A stretch of DNA of 64,000 bases from Lentisphaerae bacterium GWF2_50_93 (GCA_001804815.1 MHBI01000099.1:248001-312000), one strand, 5' to 3'. Shown: positions 1-10,184, numbered from the stretch's first letter. Made by a program: numbers and translations. Notes: generated by a model not told the origin, from the letters alone.

Positions 1-2
1 GC

Positions 3-1748
3 GAAGTCTGGCTGGCATCCGGACAATCCAATATGCTTCTGGCTCTGCAGAACACCCTTGACGCAGATAAGGAGCTTTCTCAGTCTGCTAATTCCATGCA
101 GCGTCATTTCGAAGTCAAATTGAAGCATGCCTCCGAACCTGCCGAGGATTGCGAAGGAAGCTGGAAGCTTGCAGGTCCGTCTACGGCCAGGTATTTTTCC
201 GCAGTTGCCTACTACTTCGGAAAGAACCTGCAGAAGGAATTGAAGGTTCCTGTTGGAATCATGATGGCCAGCTGCGGAGGGACGCATGTGGAATCCTGGA
301 CGAGTGCAGACGCCTTGTCCACTGATCCCGAACTTAAGGTGGGAATGGATAAGATTCTGCAGGAGTCGAAGGATTATCCCAGGAAAAAGGAAGAGTTTGT
401 GAGCTCTTTTGGAGCCTGGCTCAAGGAGAATGGACGTGAAGACAGGCCGACGGAGGATGTGTCTGCTTTTGCAGGCGAGACAGATTCCCTGGACGACTGG
501 AAGCCTGTCAAGATACCCGGCGTAATAAAAGCGGACGGGATTCCGGATCAGGGGGCCATATGGTTCAGGCAGGATATTGATCTGCCAGCCGATCTCGGGA
601 AGAAAAAGCTTGAACTTGAACTGGGGGTGTTGGACGGCTTTGAAACTGTTTATTGGAACGGCAAGGAAGTAGCGAAGATGACCTATAAGGAATATTCAGG
701 AACTCCATGCTATCGGCGATACGAGCTGCCGGAAAATCTTTTCAGAGCCGGGAAAAACACCCTGGCAATCAGAATCTTTTCACCCGCATCCCGTTTCAAG
801 TTCATACATAAGGTAAAGGCGGGTTCACAACTCTTCGGGGACAAATGGACGGCAAAGACAGAATTTGCCCTGCCACCACTTACCCCTAAAATTTACGCCA
901 AGGCTCCTGAGCTGCGCCGGGCGGAGGGAGCAGTAGGCAGTCCTTCCGCAGTGCCGGCCTCCCTCTTCAACGGGATGATCCATCCACTGGTAAATTTTCC
1001 GATCCGGGGAGTCATATGGTATCAGGGGGAAGGCAACGCAACCCGGGCCTGCCAGTACCGGAAGGCCTTTCCTCTGATGATCAAAGACTGGAGAACCAGA
1101 TGGAAGCAGGAGACTCTTCCTTTTTATTATTGTCAGCTGGCCAACAACAAGGGCAAGAATTTCCAGCCGGAAGAGAGCCGGTGGGCGGAGTTGCGAGAGG
1201 CGCAGGCAATGGCGCTGCAGCTGCCTAATACCGGAATGGCTGTGCTGATAGATCTCGGAGAATCCGACAACATCCATCCTGGAAACAAGCGCGACGTGGG
1301 CGAGCGGCTTGCCAAGATTGCCCTGGCTCAAACCTACGGAAAGGACATCGTATATTCCGGTCCAGTTTATCGTTCGATGAAGGTCGAAGGGGACAAGATC
1401 CGCATTGAATTCACACATGCGGAAAAAGGCCTCGTGGCTAAAAAACTCCCGGAGGTATATCAAGTCAATACGGTGAAGGCTGAAACAGCTCCTCTTGTTC
1501 CCAACAGTCCCGGAAGTGAACTTGAAGGATTTGCCATTTGCGGTGAGGACAAACAATGGGTCTGGGCCGACGCCAAAATTGAAGGGCAGTCTGTCCTGGT
1601 CTGGTCCGCCAAGGTTCCCAGTCCTGTGGCCGTCCGATATGCCTGGGCGGAAAATCCCACTTGCAATCTCTACAACAAAGCGGATCTTCCTGCAACGCCG
1701 TTCCGCACCGATCAGTTCCCTGAATTATCTCGTAACTCTAAATATTGA
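3..1748 (+). CDS. Sialate O-acetylesterase-like protein, 5' end missing
   Basis: The reading frame is already open at the left edge. The codons at 3-35 read EVWLASGQSNM, which contains the GQSNM block of the SASA (sialate O-acetylesterase) family, with the catalytic serine at codon 27-29. The gene therefore starts outside the window, and the ATG at 33 is internal. Further on are a beta-sandwich insertion (WFRQDIDLP ... YWNGKEV), usual for the longer members, the block GVIWYQGEGN, and near the C-terminus the IHPGNK segment that supplies the catalytic histidine. The family removes O-acetyl groups from sialic acids or plant glycans in the periplasm or outside the cell. The following sulfatase and glycosidase genes fit deacetylation of a decorated polysaccharide. 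The true substrate cannot be read from the sequence. Confidence 0.88.
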   Translation, partial: EVWLASGQSNMLLALQNTLDADKELSQSANSMQRHFEVKLKHASEPAEDCEGSWKLAGPSTARYFSAVAYYFGKNLQKELKVPVGIMMASCGGTHVESWTSADALSTDPELKVGMDKILQESKDYPRKKEEFVSSFGAWLKENGREDRPTEDVSAFAGETDSLDDWKPVKIPGVIKADGIPDQGAIWFRQDIDLPADLGKKKLELELGVLDGFETVYWNGKEVAKMTYKEYSGTPCYRRYELPENLFRAGKNTLAIRIFSPASRFKFIHKVKAGSQLFGDKWTAKTEFALPPLTPKIYAKAPELRRAEGAVGSPSAVPASLFNGMIHPLVNFPIRGVIWYQGEGNATRACQYRKAFPLMIKDWRTRWKQETLPFYYCQLANNKGKNFQPEESRWAELREAQAMALQLPNTGMAVLIDLGESDNIHPGNKRDVGERLAKIALAQTYGKDIVYSGPVYRSMKVEGDKIRIEFTHAEKGLVAKKLPEVYQVNTVKAETAPLVPNSPGSELEGFAICGEDKQWVWADAKIEGQSVLVWSAKVPSPVAVRYAWAENPTCNLYNKADLPATPFRTDQFPELSRNSKY

Positions 1749-1810
1749 GAGGTTCCCTTCATTAATGAAAGGTAACAGGCAAATAGCTTATGTAACAGTT
1801 TCAGCATTGT

Positions 1811-1830
1811 AAAGATGACGTCTTTTTATT
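1811..1830 (+). terminator. Weak hairpin plus T-tract after the esterase gene
   Basis: AAAGA-TGACG-TCTTTTTATT forms a short stem-loop running into T residues, 62 bases after the esterase stop. The stem has only five base pairs, so this is a weak candidate for a factor-independent terminator. Confidence 0.28.
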
Positions 1831-1895
1831 ACAGTAGATAGATACAAGAAAGTTGTGGCATGGCAGGAAAAGGATGCCTTGAAGGAGCTGTATCC

Positions 1896-3306
1896 ATGAA
1901 ATCAATCAACAGACGTGATTTTATTCTTTTATCCGCTGGGACCGCGGGATGGGGGTGTCCTGTCAACCAACCTCGCAGGCGCTGAACCAACTATAACTGA
2001 AAAGGAGATTCCAGATATGAAAGAAAATGGAAAAGAAAGCATTTCCTGGTCAAGAAAAATACCTGTTCGCTATACAGCCGATGTGGCAGTCCTGGGCGGT
2101 GGCATCGCCGGCGTATCGGCCGCCTGTGCTGCAGCCAGGGACGGCGCATCGGTGATCCTGGTGGAGCGTTTCGCGGTCACCGGCGGCAATGCCACGGTAG
2201 GCGGCGTGGCCAACTGGAGCGGGGAAACTCGCGGACAAGGGGCGATCTTTGATGAAATTATCCGGATGCAGGAAGCCTGGGACAGCATTGTTCCATATCC
2301 GGGACCTTATAAGCATCATTCTAAGGAAAGAATCTTCGACCATGAGATCCTGGCCGTCATCCTGCAGGAACTCCTGCTTCGTCATGGCGTCAAGCTGCTG
2401 CTGCATACCCAGCTGGTTGATGTTCGGACGAAGAAGGACCGGATCACGGAAGTAATGGTATGCGGTCCCTCCGGCCCTGAAGCTTTGCGGGCGCAGGTTT
2501 TTATTGATTGCACTGGTGAAGCCATGGTTGCCCATACCGCCGGTTTTTCCACAATGAAAGGGCGTGACAAGGATGGAGTGACGCTGCCGCCGTCCATGAT
2601 GTGTTTTGTGAGGAAGGTCAGTGGTGGGTCAACACCGCAATTGCCAAAAGGCTGGTTCAAGCCGGTCGTAAAGGCCGAAGATCTGCCGATGACAAGCGTC
2701 TGGCCGAACGGGCCCGGCGGAAATGCACTCAAGATCAAGGTGATTGGATTCGATGTTACGGATACGGAAAGCATGACAGCCCTGGAGATCCTCGCCCGCC
2801 GCAGGATGTTCGAGGTGCTGGACTATTACCAGCGGGTAAAAAAACAGCCATGGCTGTTTGACCACTGTTCGCCACGCATCGGGATCAGGGAGGGACGACG
2901 CATCGTCGGGGACTATGTCCTGACGGTTGATGATGTGAAAAAAGGCAGGGAGTTTGATGACGCAATTGCGCGTGGGTGCTATTTGCTTGACTGCATGTCT
3001 CCTGATATTGAGAAACGCGTCGCAATGGTCAACGATGAAGAAGCACATGTGCCACCTTACCAGATTCCCATGCGTTCTGTGATTGCCCGCGACAGTTCCA
3101 ATCTGCTCATGGCAGGACGCTGTTTTTCCGCCGACCAGCTGGCCTTGTCGTCGGCCCGGATTATGCCTACATGTGCAATGATGGGGCAGGCCGCCGGCAT
3201 GCTAGCAGGAATGGCAGTCAAGTTGAACAGCGATCCACGAAAGGTTGATGCCCAGCTCGTGAGAAGAAAAATTGAAAAAAATGGGGCTGTGCTTGGTGTC
3301 AGATAA
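1896..3306 (+). CDS. Tat-type FAD-dependent oxidoreductase, frameshift in signal peptide
   Basis: From about residue 50 the protein is a typical FAD_oxidored (PF12831-like) enzyme. It has a dinucleotide-binding GGGIAG turn, then VERFAVTGGNAT, and near the C-terminus the block MAGRCFSADQLALSSARIMP. The ATG at 1896 has a good ribosome site (GAAGGAG, 8 bases upstream) and opens with a Tat signal, NRRDFILLSAGTAGWG. That frame stops at about 1985, and the enzyme continues in the +1 frame. Removing one G from the GGGGG run at 1951-1955 joins the two and gives 469 residues, with LAGA-EP as a plausible signal-peptidase site. An internal ATG at 2017 with AAGGAG upstream could give a cytoplasmic 429-residue form. 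The substrate is unknown; sugars or polyols are likely from context. Confidence 0.8.
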
Positions 3307-3366
3307 CCGTTTCTGAAATGTTCTTGAAAATCAAATTATAAACACTGAACTATAAAGGAAGCAGGA

Positions 3367-6030
3367 ATGAAAAAGAGCTTTTTGTCAGTTGCGTTGCTGA
3401 TGGGTATTCTTAGTCTGGAATCCTCAGGTGCGGATTCCATTGTGAAGGGAGAAACTGCCATGTCCAAGGGAAACAAGAGTTTTGAGATGGTAAAGGACGG
3501 AGTGCCATTGGCAACGATAGTCTTTCCAAAGGAAACGGAGTTTGACCGTTATGTGAAGGCCGCTCCTGAGGACATTGATGCTTTTGCCCGCAGAAGTTTC
3601 CCGAAAGCGTCCCCTGAGAATCTTGAACTTGTGAAGAAAAATCTCCCTCACGCTATGAAGAAGGAGGCGGCCAGGGTCGGTGATGAGGAAAAGCTGGCTT
3701 CGGAGGAGCTGATTGCTTTCATCAAGAAAATATCAGGAGCCGACCTTCCTGTGAAACGCCTCGAAAAAGGGGAAGCTCTGCCTTCAGGAAAATTGATTTT
3801 ACTGGGTTCTGAACTTGCAAAAGGTGAAGGGCTTGAAAAAGAACTTGCAGTGCTTTCACCCGATGGATTCCTAATCAGAACCAATGGCGACCGGCTTATC
3901 CTCTCAGGATGCCGCGCCCGCGGAACGCTTTATGCGGTCTATGAACTGCTTGAAACTCTGGGATGCCGCTGGGTAATGCCCGGAGCCTTTGGTGAAATAA
4001 TACCGGAGACGAAAAATATTGTGGTATCCGTAGATAAAATAGGAAATCCGTCGCACCGCGAACGCTTCTGGTGGTGTACAAACGGAGCTGGGGCCGACTA
4101 TCCGCGCTGGACATTGCGCAACAAGGGAAACTATGTCCATGCGCTTGGAGATCCAAAGGTGCGGCAGGAGCACGCTTCCCAGAAGCCATTGGATTATGGA
4201 GCGAAAAATCCCGATCTCCAAATCAAGGGCCGCAAAGAAGTTTCCGAGTGGAAGAGGGACGAGAAGGGACAGGTTCTGCGCTTTGAAAACGGACAACCTG
4301 CAGAGAAGGTGACGGTGATGAAGGAAGTCGTTCAGCTGCCTGACGAGTATTACACCATGGTAGGAGGGAAGCCAAACATGGAGATTGCCAATATGTCCAA
4401 CCCAAAGGTCTGGGATTTGTGCAACGAATACTACCGTGATTATTTTTATAAGAATCCGCTTCAGGGCTATGTTTCCATATCGGCCGCTGACGGTCTTGTG
4501 CTTGATGACCGTGCGGAAACCAGGAGTCTTGACAGCAATGAATATGACTGGACGATGGGAGCTTTATCCTCAACAGACCGTCTCTGGTTTTTCCACCGCC
4601 GCTACATAGAAAACGTCATCCAGGAACATCCCGACCGTAAATTCGGTGTCCTGGTGTATGCAAACAATATGACTCCGCCACGCATCGAAACTGTGCATCC
4701 TTCCATGGCGCTGGTGTTCGCCCCTCTCGGGATCTGCCCTCTTCACCACGTGAGGGATGAAAATTGCAAGACCAACCGTGCATACAAAACATGGTTCGAA
4801 TCCTGGATGGCGCAGGCGGAGACAGCAGGAGCCGAATCTTATTATTATGATTATCTGCCAATTGGGTTCCAGTGGTGCAATTTCATAATGTCGCCGCAGT
4901 GGGGTATTATCGGTAAGAACTATCCATGGTTCCACAAGCTTGGACTGGACGGCCATACCACGCAGGGGTTCGACGATTCCGGGGCAATGGGATTGACTGC
5001 CTGGGTCGCGATCCGACTATACTGGGACATAAATCAAGATTACAACAAATTGGTTGAGGAGTACTGCCAATTGCGGTTTGGCAGAAAAGCCACCACGGCG
5101 ATGCACGACTACTACAATGTCTTTGAAAAACGCATGGATGTTGTTCCAGATATCTGTGGGAATGAAATATGGGGTAATCATCTGACGATCGATGCCGATA
5201 CGCGAAGCAAGGCCCGCGAAGCGCTGAAAAAAGCTGAAACTCTTATTGAGGGCGAAAGGGAAAAACGCCATTTTCAGGCGGTGTGTGATTTCCAGAAAGG
5301 CATGGATGCCTGGTGCGATGGAATTGACTATGCCAGGGAAACCGGTGACTTTGCGGAAGCCGCAAAGAAGATGGAGCCAGCCTTTGAAATCGGAGGGAAC
5401 CTCAATAAAATCTATTCGCATTATGTCAACCCGACCCGCATTGACAAGAAGACCAGGCAGCCGTATACCCCTGGCGGCTGGCTCCTCAAGTATATGAGCT
5501 GGGATAAGAAAATCAAAGGATCGAAGGCAAATGTGGTTTTGCCGAGAACGATGAAAGTCGCACTTGATACCGATAACCTGGCCTTTACAAAAGGCTGGCA
5601 TAAACCGGAAGTGTCAGTTGCCGGACTTGAAGACTGGGACAGCACCGTGGTTCCGGATGTCAAATACAAGACAGACCGGGAAGTGGCTGCGTTCTTCTAT
5701 CGGACAGAAGTTGAAGTGCCTGAATCATTCAAGGGCGCGGAGAAAGTTGTCCTTTACTTCCCCAGCCTGATCGCGCGCGCCATGCGCATCTGGATCAATG
5801 GTCAGCCAGTTGTTTTCGACAACGGGAAGTACAAGGATGAAATCTGGCGCGGCCCGGCCTATTTCTGGAACAACTACTACCATCATCGGGAGTTTTACGT
5901 CACACCATATGTCAAGCCGGGACAGAAGAACACTATCGCCTTCCGTATCTTCAAGTCCTTCGATCATGCAGGAACCTATGACCGTGTATTCCTGCTCGCG
6001 AATCCGCCAAAGGATGCGATAAAAGAATGA
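3367..6030 (+). CDS. DUF4838 / GH67N-like secreted glycosidase-related protein
   Basis: The 887-residue protein begins with a signal peptide (MKKSFLSVALLMG, ending near SSGAD). Residues of about 110-220 resemble the N-terminal domain of alpha-glucuronidases (GKLILLGS ... GTLYAVYELLETLGCRWVMPG). The middle is the DUF4838 TIM-barrel-like region (MEIANMSNP, YVSISAADG, YYDYLPIGFQWCNF). The last 150 residues look like a jelly-roll, galactose-binding-type module (YFPSLIARAMRIWINGQPV). Such proteins are common near glycan-degradation genes, but the reaction is not established. The start has AAGGAAGCAGG upstream. The stop overlaps the next start as ATGA, so the two are translationally coupled. Confidence 0.8.
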   Translation: MKKSFLSVALLMGILSLESSGADSIVKGETAMSKGNKSFEMVKDGVPLATIVFPKETEFDRYVKAAPEDIDAFARRSFPKASPENLELVKKNLPHAMKKEAARVGDEEKLASEELIAFIKKISGADLPVKRLEKGEALPSGKLILLGSELAKGEGLEKELAVLSPDGFLIRTNGDRLILSGCRARGTLYAVYELLETLGCRWVMPGAFGEIIPETKNIVVSVDKIGNPSHRERFWWCTNGAGADYPRWTLRNKGNYVHALGDPKVRQEHASQKPLDYGAKNPDLQIKGRKEVSEWKRDEKGQVLRFENGQPAEKVTVMKEVVQLPDEYYTMVGGKPNMEIANMSNPKVWDLCNEYYRDYFYKNPLQGYVSISAADGLVLDDRAETRSLDSNEYDWTMGALSSTDRLWFFHRRYIENVIQEHPDRKFGVLVYANNMTPPRIETVHPSMALVFAPLGICPLHHVRDENCKTNRAYKTWFESWMAQAETAGAESYYYDYLPIGFQWCNFIMSPQWGIIGKNYPWFHKLGLDGHTTQGFDDSGAMGLTAWVAIRLYWDINQDYNKLVEEYCQLRFGRKATTAMHDYYNVFEKRMDVVPDICGNEIWGNHLTIDADTRSKAREALKKAETLIEGEREKRHFQAVCDFQKGMDAWCDGIDYARETGDFAEAAKKMEPAFEIGGNLNKIYSHYVNPTRIDKKTRQPYTPGGWLLKYMSWDKKIKGSKANVVLPRTMKVALDTDNLAFTKGWHKPEVSVAGLEDWDSTVVPDVKYKTDREVAAFFYRTEVEVPESFKGAEKVVLYFPSLIARAMRIWINGQPVVFDNGKYKDEIWRGPAYFWNNYYHHREFYVTPYVKPGQKNTIAFRIFKSFDHAGTYDRVFLLANPPKDAIKE

Positions 6031-8294
6031 ATGACTGCAACAAGGATATAGAATGTGCAGCATGGGGAAGTCGCTTCCCTGGCAAAACGTATTTCCCGCT
6101 TTACCTCGCGAACGGGGTCGATGCAATGATGATCAACCTCCTTGGTTCGGGCGATGCTTGGTTCGAGCAGTGCGACTATGGCGCACCTCTTTCCGTGCAA
6201 CGCTCACCAGGATGGTACAAGTCTGACCGGCGGACGCATACGAACCAGAAATTGGCGTATGGGATCATGTTTCCGCTGCTGGAGTTCGCCTCGGCGCCAA
6301 TGCTTAATGGCGACAACGCAGTCCCCCGCGACTCAAGGCAGTTTTTTGATCCGCGCAATGCCACGCTGACAACCTTTTACGGGCAGAAGGACAACGAGAC
6401 TGAACAGTGGATGAAGGTCAAGGTCACGACCTTTCTCACAAGGGAACATGTGCTGGTGGAGCATTATGAATTCCTGGAAACCCCCGACTCCGGTACCGCG
6501 ATCGCCTTCTACCTCAATTCACCGTCCGAGGCATACCTCCATCTCTACGAACGCACAGTCAAGATGGATCGGGCTTCGTTGAAGGTTTCTCCGGAACGGT
6601 CGATGATGAGTTACGATTTTGTCTTCGAGAAGTTCCGGGGGGGGGCGCGGTCATGGTTCGACTGCGATAGCGCGTCTGGAACGGCTACCGACAGGAAGAA
6701 GGACGTCTTCGTGTATGGCTCTCTCCGGACGCGCCCGATGTACAAAGGGGAGTCGTTCACGCGGTATCTCGCGGTCCTCGACAACGAGGATGCCAGGAAT
6801 TACCGGGACGCGATGGATGCCGCTATCGACGAGTGCCGTACCCTGGGCTACGAACGCATTAAAAGACGACACCACAAGGAATGGCGAGCCTATTTCGCCA
6901 CCAGCTATGCCGAAATTCCAGATCCGTCCGTATCGTTTCTTTATGACGTTGGCCGCTACATGCTCCGAGCCAATCTCCATCCCTCCGGATTCCTTCCCAT
7001 GGGATCGCTGCCATACCTCTGGCAGGGCATCATGTTCTGGGACGCAGGCTTCGTAGTTAAGGCCCTCTTAGATTGTGGCAATTTGGAAGAAGCAGGACGC
7101 ATTCTAGAGCATCTGCACACCTATATGCCTGAAGCGCGGAAACTGGCAGGTCAGTTCGGAGCTAGCGGCGCGCGACTCGAGTGGACAGCGGAGAACCGCA
7201 AATTCACTAAATACCAGCATCTGGTGACACAGATCCATAATAACGCCTGGTGGGTGCATATCATATATTCGTATTACCGCCACACCAACGACGTGAAATT
7301 TCTTAGGCGGAACATCGGAGTGATGGAGGAATTCCTGCTTTTTGTAACCGACCGTTTCATCGAGGACTGCGGCGATTTTGCGATCATAAGCCGCTGCGAG
7401 GGCGTAGACGAATCCGTCACCAACGAGAAGACCAATGACACATGGACCTGTGCGGTTACGCTGAAGGCGCTTGAAGACTATGCAGATGCGGTGAGGACGC
7501 TTAACCGTAGACCGGCCATCGCAAAACTCGAAGAGATAATCACAAAGCTTCGCACCGGACTGGATCGCAATATGGATGAAAAAGGGATCATGCAGTCCTT
7601 CCAAGGCGGACGCTTGCCACACTGGGGCTCGCTGATATTCGATTTGTTTCCCGAACATCCGGCGCTCAAGGCGACGCTTGCGAAGATGATGGAGAATTAC
7701 GACCCTGAGATGGACTTGTACAATTTTCATGGAGTTACGCGCTACGCTGAGAAGTCTTTTCCGTGGGGCAACTACTGGGCGGCGCGTATTTTTTCGCGTG
7801 TCGGGGATCCGCTTGCCCACCATCTGCTTGCCAATGCCGGCAAAAGCGTTAACTATTTCGGAGGCCTGCCGGAACGCGTGTTCTATCATGGCGAACTCTT
7901 TAACAACTGGTTTATCAGCGCCCATGCGGGCATGGTCTGGGCCGTGAACGGAATGCTCGCGAATGCAACAGGCAATACACTGCGTATCCTCGGCGGGTCG
8001 CACAAGGCATGGCGCGATGTGAAATTCAAGGACATCTACGCCGGCGAAGGTCTCCGGGTTTCGGCGGAGGTTCGTCACGGAAAACTAACCAAACTGAAGG
8101 TCGTCAACCTTTTTCCATATCAGCGCAATATAGAATGCCTTTTCGGACAGGATGCTAGTCCACGCAGGTTGAAGTTTCGCGGATCTGCCCGAAACCAAAT
8201 TCGAAATCCGACTTGTCGGACGAGTCCGAATATCCCACTTCGCCCAAGGGGCTACGAGGGACCCGGTCGAAATCCGAAACAAATATGCAAATAA
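6027..8294 (+). CDS. (alpha/alpha)6-barrel glycosidase-like protein, probable 3' frameshift
   Basis: The 755-residue product lacks a signal peptide. It has an N-terminal beta-rich domain followed by a helical barrel of the six-hairpin glycosidase type. LPYLWQGIMFWDAGFVVKAL, HNNAWWVHIIYSYYRHTND and RVFYHGELFNNW are features shared with GH65/GH95/GH63-like enzymes. I cannot assign the family. The last 37 residues (from about 8180) become rich in Arg, Pro and Asn and do not look like the rest. In the +1 frame the same DNA reads KFADLPETKFEIRLVGR and continues to a TGA at 8299-8301. One surplus base between 8173 and 8185 would explain this and give 757 residues. Its start overlaps the DUF4838 stop, so it is the second gene of an operon. 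Confidence 0.72.
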   Translation: MNDCNKDIECAAWGSRFPGKTYFPLYLANGVDAMMINLLGSGDAWFEQCDYGAPLSVQRSPGWYKSDRRTHTNQKLAYGIMFPLLEFASAPMLNGDNAVPRDSRQFFDPRNATLTTFYGQKDNETEQWMKVKVTTFLTREHVLVEHYEFLETPDSGTAIAFYLNSPSEAYLHLYERTVKMDRASLKVSPERSMMSYDFVFEKFRGGARSWFDCDSASGTATDRKKDVFVYGSLRTRPMYKGESFTRYLAVLDNEDARNYRDAMDAAIDECRTLGYERIKRRHHKEWRAYFATSYAEIPDPSVSFLYDVGRYMLRANLHPSGFLPMGSLPYLWQGIMFWDAGFVVKALLDCGNLEEAGRILEHLHTYMPEARKLAGQFGASGARLEWTAENRKFTKYQHLVTQIHNNAWWVHIIYSYYRHTNDVKFLRRNIGVMEEFLLFVTDRFIEDCGDFAIISRCEGVDESVTNEKTNDTWTCAVTLKALEDYADAVRTLNRRPAIAKLEEIITKLRTGLDRNMDEKGIMQSFQGGRLPHWGSLIFDLFPEHPALKATLAKMMENYDPEMDLYNFHGVTRYAEKSFPWGNYWAARIFSRVGDPLAHHLLANAGKSVNYFGGLPERVFYHGELFNNWFISAHAGMVWAVNGMLANATGNTLRILGGSHKAWRDVKFKDIYAGEGLRVSAEVRHGKLTKLKVVNLFPYQRNIECLFGQDASPRRLKFRGSARNQIRNPTCRTSPNIPLRPRGYEGPGRNPKQICK

Positions 8295-8330
8295 AACATG
8301 AAAATTAAGGATAGTATTATGAGGGGCAAT

Positions 8331-9332
8331 ATGAAAATTCTGATTATTGGCGGTACAGGTCTCATCAGTACCTCGATTGCCCAGCAATTGATGGATCGCG
8401 GTGATGATGTGACTCTGCTCAATCGCGGAAGGACTCCGATCCGTCTCAAGGGGGAATTTTGTGTTTTGACCGGAGACCGGACAGATCGTCCAGCTTTTGA
8501 GAGCCTGTTACGGGAGTCTGGTTCATGGGATTGTGTCATCGACATGATCTGTTCCGAGCCGGCTGATGCTTCGTCACTTGCGCGGGTGTTCAAAGGGCGG
8601 ACGGCCCAGCTGGTTTTCTGCAGTACGACCAACGTATATCCGAAGCCTGCGGACCACTATCCTGTGCGGGAAGACCACCGGCTGGGTGCGGCATTCAAAA
8701 ACGGAATCGACAAAGCGGAATGCGAAAGGATCCACCGTCAAGCCGAGAAGGGGGGCAGCTATCGTGCAACGTTTATCCGCCCCGGACACGTCTATGGAGA
8801 AGGAGGCGTAGTCCTGCACAGCCTGGGCAATGCCACGAGTTTCATCGACCGGATCAGGCATAAACTTCCTGTCGTTGTCCATGGTGACGGAAACAGCCTC
8901 TGGTCGGCCTTGCATGCGGAGGACGTGGCGCAGGTGTTTACCACCGTTACCGGCAAGACGTCTGCTATGGGCCGTACATACAATGCAACTGGTACAGAGT
9001 GGATGACCTGGGATCAGTATCATGCCAGGATTGCCGAAAGCATCGCGGGGGAACTGCCTGAAATTGTCCATATTCCTACGGAACAACTCACCGTTCTTGC
9101 CCCAGAACGGGCCGCACAGTGCAAGAGGAGCCTCCAATTCCCCGGCGTTTATGACATGGCTGCTGCCCGGAATGAACTCGGTTTCTGCAGCCGGATTTCC
9201 TTCGTGGAAGGGATGAGGCGCACAATTAAATGGCTTGACACGGAAGGCCGAATCGACACATGGCAGTCCGATCCAGGATACGACAAGATTATCGCTGATT
9301 GGAAAAGTTGGACATCGCGCCTTCGGGATTAA
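8331..9332 (+). CDS. NAD-dependent epimerase/dehydratase family protein (SDR)
   Basis: MKILIIGGTGLIS at the chosen start is the Rossmann nucleotide-binding turn of extended short-chain dehydrogenases, and the following text (VTLLNRGRTPIRL) is typical of the NAD(P)-binding beta-2 region. CSTTNVYPKP supplies the SST-like strand and RPGHVYGEGG the post-catalytic segment. I do not see a clean YxxxK, so catalysis may be altered. The start at 8331 has GAGGGG five bases upstream. An in-frame ATG at 8298 would add 11 residues without a ribosome site, but would overlap the frame-corrected stop of the preceding gene as ATGA. The likely role is sugar or nucleotide-sugar oxidoreduction or epimerisation, inferred from family and context. 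Confidence 0.78.
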   Translation: MKILIIGGTGLISTSIAQQLMDRGDDVTLLNRGRTPIRLKGEFCVLTGDRTDRPAFESLLRESGSWDCVIDMICSEPADASSLARVFKGRTAQLVFCSTTNVYPKPADHYPVREDHRLGAAFKNGIDKAECERIHRQAEKGGSYRATFIRPGHVYGEGGVVLHSLGNATSFIDRIRHKLPVVVHGDGNSLWSALHAEDVAQVFTTVTGKTSAMGRTYNATGTEWMTWDQYHARIAESIAGELPEIVHIPTEQLTVLAPERAAQCKRSLQFPGVYDMAAARNELGFCSRISFVEGMRRTIKWLDTEGRIDTWQSDPGYDKIIADWKSWTSRLRD

Positions 9333-9407
9333 AGCGGATCATTATTTTTAGATCAATGACATAAGGTGATAGAATTAAATATTGAACGTTAACGAGGCGT
9401 ATTTGCT

Positions 9408-10169
9408 ATGCAACAATGGTCATATGAGTGTGTTACGGCACCGAGTGGTAATTGCATTCAGGCAGAGGTGCGAAACGGAAGTGGTCCGACCTTCATACTC
9501 ATTCCTGAAACCTGGGGTAATGCGCTGACGCGGGATCGACTCATTGAAGCGCTTGATCCTGATATGAACCTTGTCTGCGTTGCTCTAGCCGGTCAAGATG
9601 AAAACTGGCCGCCGCCTCAGCGACCCTCAATACCGCAATTCAGCGAAGACATCCTCAGCCTTACGGAGAAGCTGAGACTTGGGCAGTTCTTCGTAGGTGG
9701 GCACAGTCTGGGCGGCATGATTGCCATCGACCTGATGCGATTTGGGCCGGAACGAATCCTAGGGGTTGTTTCCATCGAAGGCTGGACGAACTGGACTGTA
9801 AAAAGTGAAGCGTTTAAAGGAGATACTTCAAGCACCCTCGACAATTCCCAAATGGAGTTGCTCCAGCAGATTCGCCACAAACTGTTAGATCGCTGGGATC
9901 CGCAACATCGTGCCGAATATGGCATGATGTGGACAAAATGGGATGGATGGGAAATACTGTCTGCCTCGGATATTCCAGTGCTTGAAATTTGGGGTGACCG
10001 AGGGCACCCCAGTCCGTCTCGCGAATTGATGCGCATCCCCGATCGCAAGAATATCATCGTTGAATGGATACCAAAAGCCTCCCATAATTTGCTTGTCGAA
10101 GCACCGGAGCGGCTTGCGCAGTTAATAAATGGTTTCATCAGTGAAAAATCTAAAAATAGATTTTCATAA
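9408..10169 (+). CDS. Alpha/beta hydrolase
   Basis: This is a 253-residue single-domain alpha/beta hydrolase. The nucleophile elbow is GGHSLGG with Ser100. The catalytic histidine is probably His226 in ASHNLLVEAPE, and the acid is probably the Asp in EIWGDRG. There is no signal peptide, so it acts in the cytoplasm. It lies between the SDR and the sulfatase on the same strand, 15 bases from the latter, and probably belongs to the same transcript. The substrate is unknown; a small ester or acyl group released from the glycan is possible. Confidence 0.8.
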   Translation: MQQWSYECVTAPSGNCIQAEVRNGSGPTFILIPETWGNALTRDRLIEALDPDMNLVCVALAGQDENWPPPQRPSIPQFSEDILSLTEKLRLGQFFVGGHSLGGMIAIDLMRFGPERILGVVSIEGWTNWTVKSEAFKGDTSSTLDNSQMELLQQIRHKLLDRWDPQHRAEYGMMWTKWDGWEILSASDIPVLEIWGDRGHPSPSRELMRIPDRKNIIVEWIPKASHNLLVEAPERLAQLINGFISEKSKNRFS

Positions 10170-10184
10170 AGAAAGGATCTTATA

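Noticed and set aside
825..1556. 243-codon open frame on the minus strand opposite the esterase gene
   Set aside because: No recognisable motif, no ribosome site, and it lies fully across a gene with clear family motifs.
7104..8078. 324-codon minus-strand open frame opposite the six-hairpin glycosidase
   Set aside because: Its translation has no family features and the plus-strand product is clearly a glycosidase-like protein.
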